Assembly (NCBI RefSeq): GCF_016808095.1
Contig: NC_068974.1
Coordinates: 6,758,001 to 6,822,000 of the forward strand
DNA: 64,000 bases
Reading direction: 5' to 3'
Source: Vigna angularis
Taxonomy: Eukaryota > Streptophyta > Magnoliopsida > Fabales > Fabaceae
In this document: piece after piece, positions 35,989-47,727 of the stretch
Position numbering within the stretch: the stretch's first letter is position 1
Layout of the letters: every line of letters begins with the position of its first letter
Notes under the pieces: model-generated
What the model saw: only the letters and a program-made list of their open reading frames with translations
Database searches by the model: none
What the model was told of the DNA's origin: nothing
Position numbers and translations under genes: made by a program

Positions 35989-37699
35989 GGCTTATGTATA
36001 GTAGGATATTTATTGGATAAAATATTTTAGATATTTTAAACGGTTAAGATATTTATGAGTAATTAACCAGATTTTTAGGTAAAGTTATTTTTATTGGCCT
36101 ATAAATACAGGGCAAAAATCCAGGTACGTTCCTTCTACATTACACTTAGGCCAGAGGAACTCTAAATAATACTCTACAGTGATAATATAATCATTTTCTT
36201 GAGAGTTGAGGCTTCATAACTCACATCTGACTTGAGCGTTGGAGTATCTTCGCAGGTACCTCCCCCTCCTTTGGAGCATGAACAACAACAATTGAGGAAA
36301 AGCGAGCGTCCCAGACATCTAGAAGCAACAAAGACACACCGGACAACATTTACACCGAAACATTTTGGCGCCCACCGTGGGGCCGAGTGTCATCCCGCAG
36401 AAGCCGCAAGAGGAGCACTCGGTCTCGACGAATCACTTCTTCGGATAAGGCTACTCCAATAAGATGAAGCCGCCGCATCGCCGCCAGGATTCTCCTCCGT
36501 GAGCCATTGACGCCACTGTGAGCACCTTTGCGAAATCGTGCCAATTTGCAGGTCAGACCCAGCGTAGAGACAGCCCCCAAATCGGGTCCGTCCATCAGCC
36601 TATGTTGCGCCACCAGGCACTGCTGTCATAGGGGCACCATTAGGTCATCCCCATCGTCTCCACGATCGCACAATCTTGCAAACCAAAAACCCTAAATTCC
36701 CAAATCACAACCCAAAGATCGCGCACACCACTTACAAGGCCGAAGCCGCCCAGACAACAACCTCCGCCTCTTTGTCACCAAAACCTTAGGTGGCATCTTC
36801 AACCGCGCAGGTGCCGTCGAAAGGTCACGGCCGAGTCTGACTGGCGATTCTGCCAGGAGCTCGGTTCTAATCACATGAGCAGGCTCACCGGCAGCAAACT
36901 CGCCGTTTGCATGGTAGACTCCCACACGAGAGATCGCCAAACAGATCGCAGACTCAAGCCCCCGTGCCATCCACCTCGCCATTCGGTTCCGCCTCCGCAC
37001 CATCCGCAGCGCCTTCAAGCCAGGACTAGGTTTGCGTTTTCGCCACTACTTCCACATTTACAATGGCAACCCCTATGGTGAGCAATTCCACCGCGGGTGT
37101 CGCACTCAACCTCCGTAACCGTGATTCACGAAGTCATTTCTCACGCCTCTTGTGCAAACTCGATGTCACTGCCATCCACTATGAACGCGACAACTAACAC
37201 CTCTGTACCGACCGATCCTCCCGACACATAGAACGAGCGAGCGCTTAACCCAATGTCGCCCACCTAGGTCACAATCATGATCGAGCGTCCAAACTAACGT
37301 TGCTCGAGCGTACATAGACCGAACGGTCCTCAAAGGTCGTCCATCTAGGTCGACCATCAAGAACGAGCGTCCAATCTAAGACTGACCTTTGGCCAACCGT
37401 ACATAGAACGAGCGGTCTCAAAAGGTCGTCCTCATCCGGTCGCCAATAAGCGATCGTCAACCTCCAAGAAAGGACGATCCTATCGCCGTGAAAGATAATG
37501 CCAGTTACGCATTCATCGGGCACACGTCAATCGCCCTCTATAGCGATCGTCCAGCAACAGGATAAGCGATCGACAAAGTCCAAGACAAAACGATCTCGTC
37601 ATCCTCCAAAGGTCGCCCAACCAGGTCGAACATCAAGAACACCTAGCGCACGCCAGTTTAAAGGCAATCTACCTATTATGGAACCTGGTAGGTGTCCGT

Positions 37700-39870
37700 C
37701 AACTCGCCCTCAAATCGTTCGGCCTTCTCGGCCCCAAGCGTTCCACCATTTAGCCGTTCGGCCTCGCAGGTTTTCGGTCTTTCGACCTCAACCACCAGGC
37801 CATTCGTGGCCTCAAATTTTCAACCATTCGACCGTTTGGCCTGAAGGTATTCGCCCTTTGGCTTCAACCGCTTGACCATTCATGGCTACGAGCGCTCCTG
37901 CATTCGGCCACTCAGCCTCACGAACGTTCGGCATTCGGCCTATATCGTTAGCTCATCCATGGCCTCAAATGTTCCAGCATTTGATCGTTCGACCCCACTG
38001 ATGTTCGGCCATTCGGCCTCACTAACGATCGGCCGCCCGACTTAAATCTCAATCGAACGGTCTAACCTATATGTTTGATATTATGTATCTTACAGGTCAC
38101 AAGGGACAATCAACCGAAGACCGGCGATCTTACTCTATCAACTGATCGGCCTTATAACATAATCTATTTTTTATATTAATTTTCTAAATCTTGTAAATGC
38201 ATTGGTTTCTTTGGCTACTCTTTTTCTCATTCTACAGTGCAGATAAGCACACCTTGCATACAAAAGCGGACGCTAGAGAGTCGTCCATGCTCAAGCACTC
38301 AAAACCGGGAAAACACTCTCAAACCTGGTATATGTTCGCCCTAGAACACCCAGGTGCATTGAATAAAGGGATGCACTCCCTCTGGTAGATGTTCGCCCTA
38401 GAACACCCAGGTGCATTGAATAAAGGGATACACTCCCTCTGGTAGATGTTCACCCTAGAACACCCAAGTGCATTGAATAAAGGGATACACTCCCTCTGGA
38501 AGATGTTCACCCTAGAACACCCAGAACATCAAAACTAGGGGACCATCCTCTAGCCTACCTTATGTTTGCACAAGAACATCCAATTTTCAAGCATTCGGCC
38601 ATTCAGCCTCAAAGGTATTCGCCCTTTGGCTTCAACCGCTCGACCATTCATGGCCACGAGCGCTCGGCCATTCGAGCCCACTGATGCTCGGCCATTCGGC
38701 CTCACTGACATTCGGCCGCTCGGTGGCTACCGCTCGGCCATCCGTGGCCTCAAGCGTTCCGACATTATGCCTCATTGACGTTCGGTCTATAGCGTTCGGC
38801 CATGCATGGTCTCACGTGTTCAAACATTTAACCGTTCTGTCATTCTGCCTCATTGTCGTTCGGCCGCTAGGCCTCAACCCCTTCGGCCTCAATCAATTCG
38901 GCTTTTTGTGGCCTCGAGCGTCCAGCATTCTGCCTCATTGACGCTCGGCCATCCGTGGCCTCAAGCGTTCCAGCATTCTGCCTCATTGACGTTCGGTCTC
39001 TAGCGCTTGGCCATGCATGGCACGTTCGGCCTCTAGCGCTCGGCCATGCATGGCCTCACGTATTCAAACATTCAACCGTTTGGCCTTTTGCGACCTCAAG
39101 CTTTCCAACTTTTAGCCGTTCGGCCTCACATGTTTTTGGTCCTTCGACCTCCACCGCTTGGTCATCCTGGGCCTTTGGTGTTAAAACATTCGGTCACTCG
39201 GCCTCTACGCTCGGTTATACATGGTCTCACGTGTTCAAACATTTAACCGTTCCGCCATTCGATCTCATTGTCGTTCGGCCGCTAGGCCTCAACCCCTTTG
39301 GCCTCAATCGTTCGGCCATCCGTGGCCTCAAGCGTTCCAGCATTCTGCCTCATTGTCGTTCGGCCGCTAGGCCTCAACCCCTTCGGCCTCAATCGATTCG
39401 GCTTTTCGTGGCCTCGAGCATCCAACATTCTGCCTCATTGACGCTCGGCCATACGTGGCCTCAAGCGTTCCAGCATTCTGCCTCATTGACGTTCGGTCTC
39501 TAGCGCTTGGCCATGCATGGCACGTTCGGCCTCTAGTGCTCGGCCATGCATGGTCTCACGTGTTCAAACATTCAACCGTTCGGCCTTTTGCGACCTCAAG
39601 CTTTCCAACTTTTTGCCATTCGGCCTCACATGTTTTTGGTCCTTCGACCTCAACCGCTCGGTCATCCTAGGCCTTAGGTGTTAAAACATTCGGTCACTCG
39701 GCCTCTACGCTCGGTTATACATGGCCTCATGTGTTCAAACGTTCAACCGTTCGGCCTTTTGCGGCCTCAAGCTTTCCAACTTTTGGCCATTCGGCCTCAC
39801 ATTTTGGTCCTTTGACCTCCACCGCTCGGTCATCCTTGGCCTCAGGTGTTAAAACGCTCAGCATAGGGCA
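37700..39870 (+). repeat. Degenerate TTCGGCC-rich repeat field in the LARD interior
   Basis: Dozens of copies of RTTCGGCCTC / CCATTCGGCC / GCTCGGCCAT-type phrases with higher-order duplications: for example a block at 38930-39090 and a similar one at 39430-39560, and again 39730-39850. The long open frames crossing it arise because the repeat rarely makes stop codons, and no protein domain is visible. Confidence 0.8.
38332..38525 (+). repeat. 57-bp tandem repeat (about 3.3 units) in the LARD interior
   Basis: The phrase ATGTTCRCCCTAGAACACC begins at 38332, 38389, 38446 and 38503, exactly 57 bp apart, with GTGCATTGAATAAAGGGAT inside each unit. As 57 is a multiple of three, one minus-strand frame reads a 19-residue repeat, but nothing else supports coding. 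Confidence 0.9.
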
Positions 39871-41792
39871 ACGACCGGAAACACGCTCCCTAACACAGCG
39901 AATACAGCTCCCCTCAAACTCATAAGTCCTATAGTTACCACGTCCATAAAACAGAACGGTTAACTCGGACTTGGGGGGCATGTATCGTAGGATATTTATT
40001 GGATAAAATATCTTAGATATTTTGAGCGGTTAAGATATTTATGAGTAACTAACCAGAATTTTAGGTAAGGTTATTTTTATTGGCCTATAAATACAATGAC
40101 AGGGTAAGATATTTATGAGTAACTAACCAGATTTTTAGGTAAGATTATTTTTATTGGCCTATAAATACAATGACAGGGCAAAAATCCAGGTATGTTCCCT
40201 CTACGTTACACTTAGGCCAGAGGAACTCTAAATAATATTCTATAGTGATAATATAATCATTTTCTTGAGAGCTGAGGCTCCATAACTCACATCTGACTTG
40301 AGCGTCGGAGTATCTTCGCAGGTACCTCCCCCTCCTTTGGAGCATGAACAACAACAATTGAGGAAAAGCGAGCGTCCCAGACATCTAGAAGCAACAAAGA
40401 CACACTGGACAACATTTACACCGAAACAGCTTAATATCTATTTTGATTCTTTATTAATTAGTTTTTGTTCTATATTATTCTTTTATTTTTAAAATGTTTA
40501 AAGTTGTCTTTTTTTTTTGTAAAATTGGTTTAATTTAGTTCTTTTTTCTTTCTGCATTTAAATCGCTAAAAACTAATGTCTACTTTAGTTAATATTTAAT
40601 GAGCAATTTAATTTTAAAATACGTGCCAAGATCAATCCAACTAACGTGACAATTATAATTATTATTAATTTTATTTATTTTTATTAAAAAATTTGTCCCT
40701 TTTCTTGCAAATCGAAATGCAATAAAGAGAGTCACCGAAAGGTAAGAACAGAGCAAGCTCTATTGCCATCACCAACCACCACGACACCAACACATCAGAA
40801 CACTCGCGGACCCAAAATCACACTACGACCTATGTCTTCTCCATCACAGTACCAACCTGCATAGACGAATCTGATATCACCCAAAACACGACTAGCAACC
40901 ACTAATGAGAGTCTAGAATCGCAAGAAAACATAACCCCAAGAAATCTCCAAAACGCAAGATCAAACCGTAAGAACAAGAGCCCCAAAACACATTTCGAAA
41001 ATCTAAAAAATAAGAAAAAAGACCCTAATTTGAAAATAAAAACACCCAAATCCCTAATTCACATCCCCAAAGTCACGAGATCAGAAACCCAAAAATGGAA
41101 CCCCAATTCAAAGCCCTAAAACGAACTGCAAAAGGAGAAAAAAGGAGCACCTCTCCTCTTTGCCAAAACAGACTCAAACCAACACAAGGGTTTGTCCGTG
41201 AGAAAGAACCAAAAGGTGTGAGAAAGACCCCAAAAGTGGGGAAGACAAAAATGATTATGGTTCTTGAAAAGAAATCAGGCATTTGTGAAAAATTAATTAC
41301 GATTTAATTGTAATTCACCTAATTAGGATTTAAAAATAATTAGAAATTAACATAGCACTAGTTATTAGTGTAACATCCCGATTTCTGAGATGTCACAGAT
41401 TATTAAAAATCGACAAAATTTCAAATTTATCATAGTGCGAAAACGTACTTAAAGAAAACCTTATCCAATTACATTATTTCGAGCAATAAAATAATGAAAT
41501 AAATACTCCAATTATATTATCTTAACTTGTAAAACAAAATAGCTTTAAATGAATTCCTAGGCTATTCCCAATCCTCTCTTGAGTCAATCACGCCTCTAGA
41601 ACATCTATAACATCATATGCTCACATATAACACATTATACGATTATCGTCGATAATTTCATTCACAAACACACAAACACAAATATGTATGGGGTAAGCTA
41701 CCGATAAAACAATCATAACAACAAGATATATACATACTAATTATATCAACCATAATCAAACAGACAACAAGATACATATTTTCTGGTTATAC

Positions 41793-43152
41793 CACTAGTG
41801 TAGAAAAAGCCATTGACGTCACCGTTTAGACGTCTGACCCCCAAATATCAAACATAAAAAATGACTGGTGGCATTTTTGTAATTAGAAAGAGTAAATAGT
41901 CTATTTAGATGTCAGACAACTCCACTGGATGCCCAAAAGATACGTAAAAGTAAGAAAAAATAATTTTTTTATTACTATTAGACATTTGGGTTGGAGGGTC
42001 TGACATCTATAGTCTATTTTAGACGTCTGTTATGGGGAAACAGACTTCTAAATACTCAGTCCAAAAATTTAAAAAGTCAATTTTTGACTTCACTTAGACG
42101 TTTGATCCCGTCACTCCGACTTCTAAAGTCATTTGGACGTTTGTTATGGGGGGAACAAACTTTTAAATACTTAGCCCAAAAATTTAAAAAGTCACTTTTT
42201 GACTCCATTTAGATGTCTGATCCCGTCACGCCGACTTCTAAAGCCATTTAGACGTTTGTTATGGGGGGAACATACTTCTAAATACTCAGCCCAAAAATTT
42301 AAAAAGTCATTTTTTGACTCCATTTAGACATCTCATCCCGCCACTCCGACTTCTAAAGCCATTTAAACGTGTGTTATGTGGGGAACAGACTTCTAAATAC
42401 CCAACCCAATAATTTAAAAAGTCACTTTTTAACTCTAGTTTTAGACGTTTGATCTCGCCACTCCGACTTCTAAAGCCATTTAGACATCGGTTATGGGGTG
42501 AACCGACTTCTAAATGTTTGCATTAAAACATCGCGAACGCAAGGCAACCGTTACGCGCACTCACTATTCATTATCTTCCTCGCGTTTTCTCTCCACGGGC
42601 TGCATTTTTCAGGTTCGTTTTCTCACTTTTACACCATTTTAAATTAATTTTACTCTGATTACATTAATCTTTGATGAATTATCTTCCATTTGAACCGATT
42701 AAAATGCGTTTTCGGTGGGTTTTGGTACAGTTTTGCTCTTGTCCTTGGGCGACGTTCTTGGGCGGCGATTGCTTGCGTTTTGCACTCCTCCAATTCCCTC
42801 CACTACGTTTCTAAAACCATCCAATACAAAACAAACGTACAATCCATTCTCTTCAACTAAAATATAAAGTTGTAAACTCGAATCACCATAAGCCAAGAGC
42901 AACCCAAGAGGCCTCAAGGGGAGAAAGATCCAATCAAATACAACGACGTTTTAGACGTGTGATCTGTTCAGGTCAGACGTTTATATAGACATTCGATCTA
43001 TACAGGTCAGAGGTTTATATAGACGTCTAACTAGGGTCCGACGTCCCATCAACGTCACCTGAATAGATGTCAGGTCAGGATCAAACGTAAGGTCGGGATC
43101 AGATGTAAAAAGCCCAAAATAATAGACGTCTAAAGCCTTTTTTGCACTAATG
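41793..43152 (+). mobile_element. Non-autonomous CACTA-type transposon, copy D (subfamily 2)
   Basis: The left end CACTAGTGTAGAAAAAGCC pairs with the right end, read inward as CATTAGTGCAAAAAAGGC. The 3-bp TSD TAC is exact (41790-41792 and 43153-43155). It shares with copy B the TTTAGACGTYTG array at a 115-bp period (TGAC landmarks at 42085, 42200, 42315, with a mutated one at 42430) and the central block with CGTTACGCGCACTCA and TTGAACCGATTAAAATGCG. No transposase frame is present. Length is 1360 bp. Confidence 0.88.
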
Positions 43153-43226
43153 TACCAACCATAATCAAACACACAACAAGATGCATACCTTCTGATTATA
43201 TCAATCATAATCAAACACCCCATACA

Positions 43227-44289
43227 TGTTACCAATGAAGAGCATTGGTAAATTTGAAGATAAATTATTTTGATGATGTTGAAAGATGATACATTGTTAT
43301 AGTTGTTTTAAAAGCAATTTGTAGATTATAAATGTATTAGGAAAAGCCTTAAACATGTAATACTTAGAAAAATTCGTATTTTTTAGAACTGCTACGCATT
43401 TAATCGATTATTAGAAGCTATAATCGATTATCCTGAGCCCTTCTGAAAAACCTCGTTGCTCTGGAATAATCGATTATTACTCTAAATAATCGATTATTAC
43501 TCTAAATAATCGATTATCACTAGTTCTGATGAGAACTGCCAAAGTCTCTGGAATAATCGATTATTCCTCAGGATAATCGATTATCACTTTTTGAAAACCC
43601 TGTAACGGACTCGAATAATCGATTATCACTAACAATAATCGATTATTTGCGGCAGTTATAATTCATCTTTGCGAACTTAGACCAGTTGGCTATATAGGTG
43701 AGTTCCAAAACTCTTAGAAAACAACTAAGCTTTTGAGAATACAGTGTGATCTGAGGAAGTTCCATAAGCTAGCTCATTGTACTGCCTAGTCTCGTGAAAA
43801 GGAGAAGCTCACACTTTGCGGGTCAAAGGTCGGAGCGATTCTCTTCGAGTTGGCAACGCTACTGTTCTTCCTGTTCGTTGGTCGAAGGAAGAACTGTTCT
43901 ACACTGTTCCGGTTCGTCAGTCGAAGGAAAGTGTAGATTGTTTGCTTCTAGTTCGTTGGTCGAAGGAAGGTTTTATATTTCTGTTTTTATCCACTCTTAA
44001 TTGTAATTTTGTTGAAACTGATTTTAGTAAAAATCGTTAATCACTTTTTATAGTGATTAACAACTGGACGTAGATTCTTTTGAATCGAACCAGGATAAAA
44101 ATCCAGTATGTCAACTTTTCTATTCCTTACACTCGTTACTGTTTTATGCACATCAATTGTTTGTTAAATTTTCTGTAAGAAAATTGATTTTCTAAAACCG
44201 ACCATCATAACTTGATTTGTGACTGTAACACGTTTTCCGAATATTTTATTTCGCTACGCGACTCTATAACGGTACCGATTGTTCCGACA
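43227..44289 (+). mobile_element. Solo LTR (1063 bp), copia-like
   Basis: Starts TGTTACCAATGAAG and ends GATTGTTCCGACA, with a perfect 5-bp TSD ATACA at 43222-43226 and 44290-44294. It has no interior, so it is a solo LTR formed by recombination between the two LTRs of an element that had entered the older gypsy LTR. It contains nine copies of the palindrome AATCGATTA and three variants of TTCGTYRGTCGAAGGAA (43870-43965). Length and style suggest a Sirevirus-type copia LTR, which is an inference only. Confidence 0.8.
43396..43650. repeat. Cluster of nine TAATCGATTA-type palindromes
   Basis: Nine AATCGATTA sites lie within about 250 bp, several as AATAATCGATTATTACTC in tandem. Each is self-complementary with TAAT/ATTA halves, the type of site bound by homeodomain proteins. 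The cluster sits in the upstream part of an LTR, where enhancers are usual. Confidence 0.8.
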
Positions 44290-44500
44290 ATACATAGTAG
44301 TAATAACAATAGGATTCCTAATCTCTAACATAAAAAATATAATCATGCTGAATTACTTGATCCCCGATCCCGGATCCTTGAACATCGATCATCGATTCTT
44401 GATCTCTAACCCTTGATATCATCACTAACATCTCACACATAGACCCTTGGTCTATCCACTCATTAGCAGCCATGTTAAGTACTTATTATAACCATTATAA

Positions 44501-46245
44501 TCTCCCTTTTTGGTTGCTTCATTGCATGAAATTGTGTTATCGTATACACGACCCACCCATCAAACCTTTACACTCGTGTTTGAAATAATTGGAAACACTA
44601 GAAGGGAGGTTGAATAGTGTTGTGAAATTTTTTTTGCCAAAAGGTCATTTAAAAACTTTGTTAAGAATTAAATGATCTACACGAGTTGTCAAACACTTGA
44701 TTTATAAAGTATTGTTTAAACAGAAAGTTCATAGATAAATGTTTTTTTAAGTAGTTTCACAAAGCTACTACAATGTTATGAGTGCAATAAACCTGGACAT
44801 ATTAAGTCTGAGTGTCCTAATCTTGGAAATATGAAAAGAAGAATTATTGGTCCCAAACATGACAAGAAGAAAATGATGATGAGCATCTTGGAAGATTTAG
44901 ACACATCTAATGAAGATGAAGAAGCAAAGTTGTGCCTCGTGGCAGGAAACATTGAAAGCTCATCATATGACTCTAATGATGAGGTAGACTTTTCTAACTT
45001 GCACTCCGTCATTCATGCATATTATGAACTACTTTCATACTCTTCAAAATTGTTTAATACGTAAAAATTGTTGCAAAAACGAAGCAAATAACTTTCAAAA
45101 GAAAACAATGCTTTGAAAGAAGAAGTAACATTATTCAAGGATGATGTGAAATCTCTGAAACAAAATGTTAGTAATCTCAAAGAAAAGTTAATTATTTTAG
45201 AAAAGAAAAAGGAGAAAACTCTTTCAAAATAAGAAGCTTGTAAATGACACAACTACGGCTAAAGATGCTAAACACGTCGAGTCTCTCAAACATGAAAACA
45301 AAATTCTCATCAAAGTGTTAAACAAAACACTTGAATTGAGCGATCAGTTAAGACTCCAACTTAAAGATAGTAGGCATCCCTTTGATAAGAGAGGCTTAGG
45401 ATTTAATAGGAATAATGTAAATTATGTTGACAAAATAAAAAAAAAAACATTAAATTTGTTAAGTCGTCTAGTGATACATCAACTTCTAAAAAGAAGATGC
45501 ATATAATTAAGAAGAAGGAACCTAATACAATATGGGTACCTAAGAGTAAAATAATTTTCCTTATAGATCTTTTTGATAACAAAAAGGAAAACCTTGTCAT
45601 GGTACTTGGATAGTGAATGCTCGCGAGAAAAATGTATGTTCCTAAGCCTAAAAAGCAAGAGAGGAGGAACAGTCACCTTTGGAGGAAACCAGAAAGGCAG
45701 AATCATCAGAATTGGAAAGATAGGTACAAACCTTTCCCCATCTATTGATAATGTTTTATTAGTTGATGGCCTAAAGCATAATCTGCTAAGTATAATCTGC
45801 TAAGCATAAATCAATTATGTAACAACAAGTTTAATGTTATTTTTGAAAAAGGCCAATGCAAAATCTTAGATGATAAGGGTTCATTAGTATTTACCACAAA
45901 CAAACAAGGTAACTTATACAAAATAAATCTAAATGAATTGCAATCTCAAAGGGTTTCCTATTTAGTATCTATAAAAGGTGATCAATATCATGGCATAATA
46001 ATTGTGGACATGCAACTATGAGATTAATCTCAAAGCTACAATGTCATGACCTTGTGAGAGGATTGCCAAAAGTTTCATTCAACGATACAATCTTTTGTAG
46101 AGCTTGCATGAAAGAAAAACAGGTGAAAGAATCTTTCAAAAGAAAAAACGTTGTTTCAATTTAAAGACCTCTTGAGTTACTTCTTATAAACTTATTTGGA
46201 CCTACAAGAAATGCATATATGACTCGTAAACGCTATAAACATATT
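44501..46245 (+). pseudogene. Degenerate Ty1/copia gag-protease-integrase fragment
   Basis: At 44774-44818 a CX2CX4HX4C zinc knuckle is readable (CYECNKPGHIKSEC), followed by an acidic frame to 45064 (HDKKKMMMSILEDLDTSNED). Near 45600 YLDSECSREKC stands where the protease motif YLDSGCSRH is usual, with Gly replaced. LLVDGLKHNLLSI (about 45760) and the pre-integrase wording GNLYKINLN and CGHATMRLISKLQCHDL (about 45910-46050) follow, then an integrase start (FCRACMKEKQ). Frameshifts and stops break it repeatedly and it ends before the integrase core. It is the 5' half of a dead copia element. The gag wording resembles Sireviruses. Confidence 0.82.
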
Positions 46246-46612
46246 TAATCCTTAAATATTTATTTTATTATACCTTTTTTATTTCTAAAAATTCATAACA
46301 CTCAAATAGAAATATAATGCAATATTAAATTACTATTCATTGCATAAACTTCGTAAATACAAAAAGCACGGTTAGTCACATATTTCAAAATTAACATATT
46401 TGTTATCATTTACTTGCACGGTCTTCAATAATATTTCATTGGCATCGTTCCATGGTATCATCCCTAAGGTATGAGATCAATTTTTGGAGATAAGGTTACA
46501 TTTGCGCTATCTCAATGAATTAAAAATATTGCATTGACATAGAAGTGTAGAAGTTTAATTCTTTTTTAACTGTAGTATAGTCATGAATAAAAGCTTTTGT
46601 ACTTATTTTTTA

Positions 46613-47718
46613 GGTATAATACCTATTTTGGTACTCTTATTTGTTAGTTTTGTTCAAAGTGATCCTTCTATTTTTGAGTTGTTTAAAATGATCCCATTTT
46701 TCATAAAAGTGGTTCAATTTGGTCCTTTTTGTTGACAAAGTTTAAAACGCTAATGACGAAATGTCCACCTTAGCCAATGTTGAGTGGCTCGTGCAATTTT
46801 GAAATACGTGGGCACGTTAAAAGTTTTTATTTCACTTTTTATATTTTTCTTATTATATTATATTATTTTATTCTTAATAGATTCTCAACTTCTTCTTCAT
46901 TCGGGTCACCACCATCACTGTAGCAACTACCATCTCCCTCAGGCCATCACCACACCGGCCACCACGATAGCTTCCTTGTTCCTCTCTCTTATGCAACCAC
47001 AAATCTGAAACATAAACCACACCCAAATTGCAACCACTAGTAACCTCGTTCCAGAACCATCATCACATATTCCCTTCTCCCCACAGTCTGCAAGAACGGG
47101 AGAAGCCTTCATTCAAACATCCATGACCACGACTCAACCTGCAAGAAACCATCACAAAACCCCAAATTGAGAATGTGAAACCCTAATCGCAATCATCCTC
47201 TGGCAACAAAGCCATAACAATGCCACCACCGTGAAATGCCTTGCTCCTCTTCGCCTTCGTCACGAATTGCGACCTCAATCTCCTCCTTCTTCAACCTCAA
47301 TCACGTAACCTGCACAGAAAACCCTATAATCCCAAATCGGAAAACCCCTAATATGCAAAAATTCAAATCGCACCATCACTTGACCATGTTTGTTTTCTAC
47401 ACCTCAAGATAACCTCATCCTTCATCACAAGAAGCACAGGAAACTCAAAAACCCTAACCTTCCTTAGCTTAAACTTGACTTTAACCTTTAAGTTTGCTAC
47501 GCTAATTGGGCTGATGTTGCCATGTGTTGCAAAACTGCATAGGTCACTTAACATTGGCTAAGGTAGACATTACACTTTTAGCGTTTTAAACACTATCAGC
47601 AAAAAAGACCAAATTGAATCATTTTTATAAAAGATGGGACTACTTTAAACAACTCAAAAATAGGAGAATCACTTTGACCAAAACTAACAAATAAGAGGAC
47701 CAAAATAGATATTAAACC
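46613..47718. mobile_element. Non-autonomous Mutator-like element (MULE), 1106 bp
   Basis: Ends read inward begin GGTATAATACCTATTTTGG (left) and GGTTTAATATCTATTTTGG (right). The arms match for about 190 bp, sharing CTTATTTGTTAGTTTTG, TTTAAAACGCTAA and ACCTTAGCCAATGTT. The flanking 9-bp repeats TATTTTTTA (46604-46612) and TATTTTTCA (47719-47727) differ at one base, as expected of an old TSD. The CA-rich interior (46880-47460) with AAACCCTAA-type phrases resembles 5' leader or coding DNA of host genes, so capture is possible, but no protein was recognised. Same family as the remnant at 35989-41330. Confidence 0.85.
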
Positions 47719-47727
47719 TATTTTTCA

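Larger units (their letters stand above)
35995..40428 (+). mobile_element. Non-coding LTR retrotransposon derivative (LARD-like), 4434 bp
   Basis: LTRs at 35995-36362 (368 bp) and 39981-40428 (448 bp) start TGTATMGTAGGATATTTATTGG-like and end ACACCGAAACA. The 3' copy is longer because an 80-bp piece with the TATA box region is duplicated (40050-40180). The primer site TGGCGCCCACCGTGGGGC starts at 36366 and the purine tract TTGGGGGGCA ends at 39980. A perfect 5-bp TSD GCTTA flanks it (35990-35994 and 40429-40433). TATA-like CCTATAAATAC lies near 36098. The 3.6-kb interior is GC-rich for this window, repetitive, and shows no gag or pol, so the element must move in trans. Confidence 0.9.
35989..41330. 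mobile_element. MULE remnant split near its end by an LTR element
   Basis: The left terminus GGCTTA (35989-35994) continues after the inserted LTR element at 40434 with ATATCTATTTTG. Together this matches the terminus GGTTTAATATCTATTTTGG of the MULE at 46613-47718. The match goes on through the TTTAAA..GCTAA and TTAG..AATATT parts of the arm to about 40650. The interior to about 41330 is also similar in style (CACCAACCACCACGA, AACCCTAA). The right arm is missing. The insertion therefore hit only 6 bp from the tip of the older MULE. Confidence 0.6.
41369..44500 (+). mobile_element. Second copy of the long gypsy LTR (fragment), carrying two later insertions
   Basis: Starts TGTAACATCCCGATTTC and follows the LTR at 15204 phrase by phrase (ATCATAGTGCG, ACAAATATGTATGGGGTAAG, TACATAGTAGTAATAACAATAGG, ATCTCACACATAGACC). 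It loses similarity near 44498. It is interrupted by CACTA copy D (41793-43152) and a solo LTR (43227-44289). Around the CACTA site the phrase AACCATAATCAAACA repeats with about 50-bp spacing. The 3' end is missing. Confidence 0.75.

Noticed and set aside
38332..38525. Regularly spaced repeats that could suggest a CRISPR array
   Set aside because: Units are contiguous 57-bp tandem copies without unique spacers, in a plant retroelement.
37498..39670. Several overlapping plus-strand frames of 60-180 aa
   Set aside because: They arise from TTCGGCC-type repeats of the non-coding LTR element; residues are repetitive, overlap in several frames, and show no domain.
43794..44040. Frames with repeated RWSKEE-like wording
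   Set aside because: They are translations of a short repeat in a solo LTR; no start context or homology.
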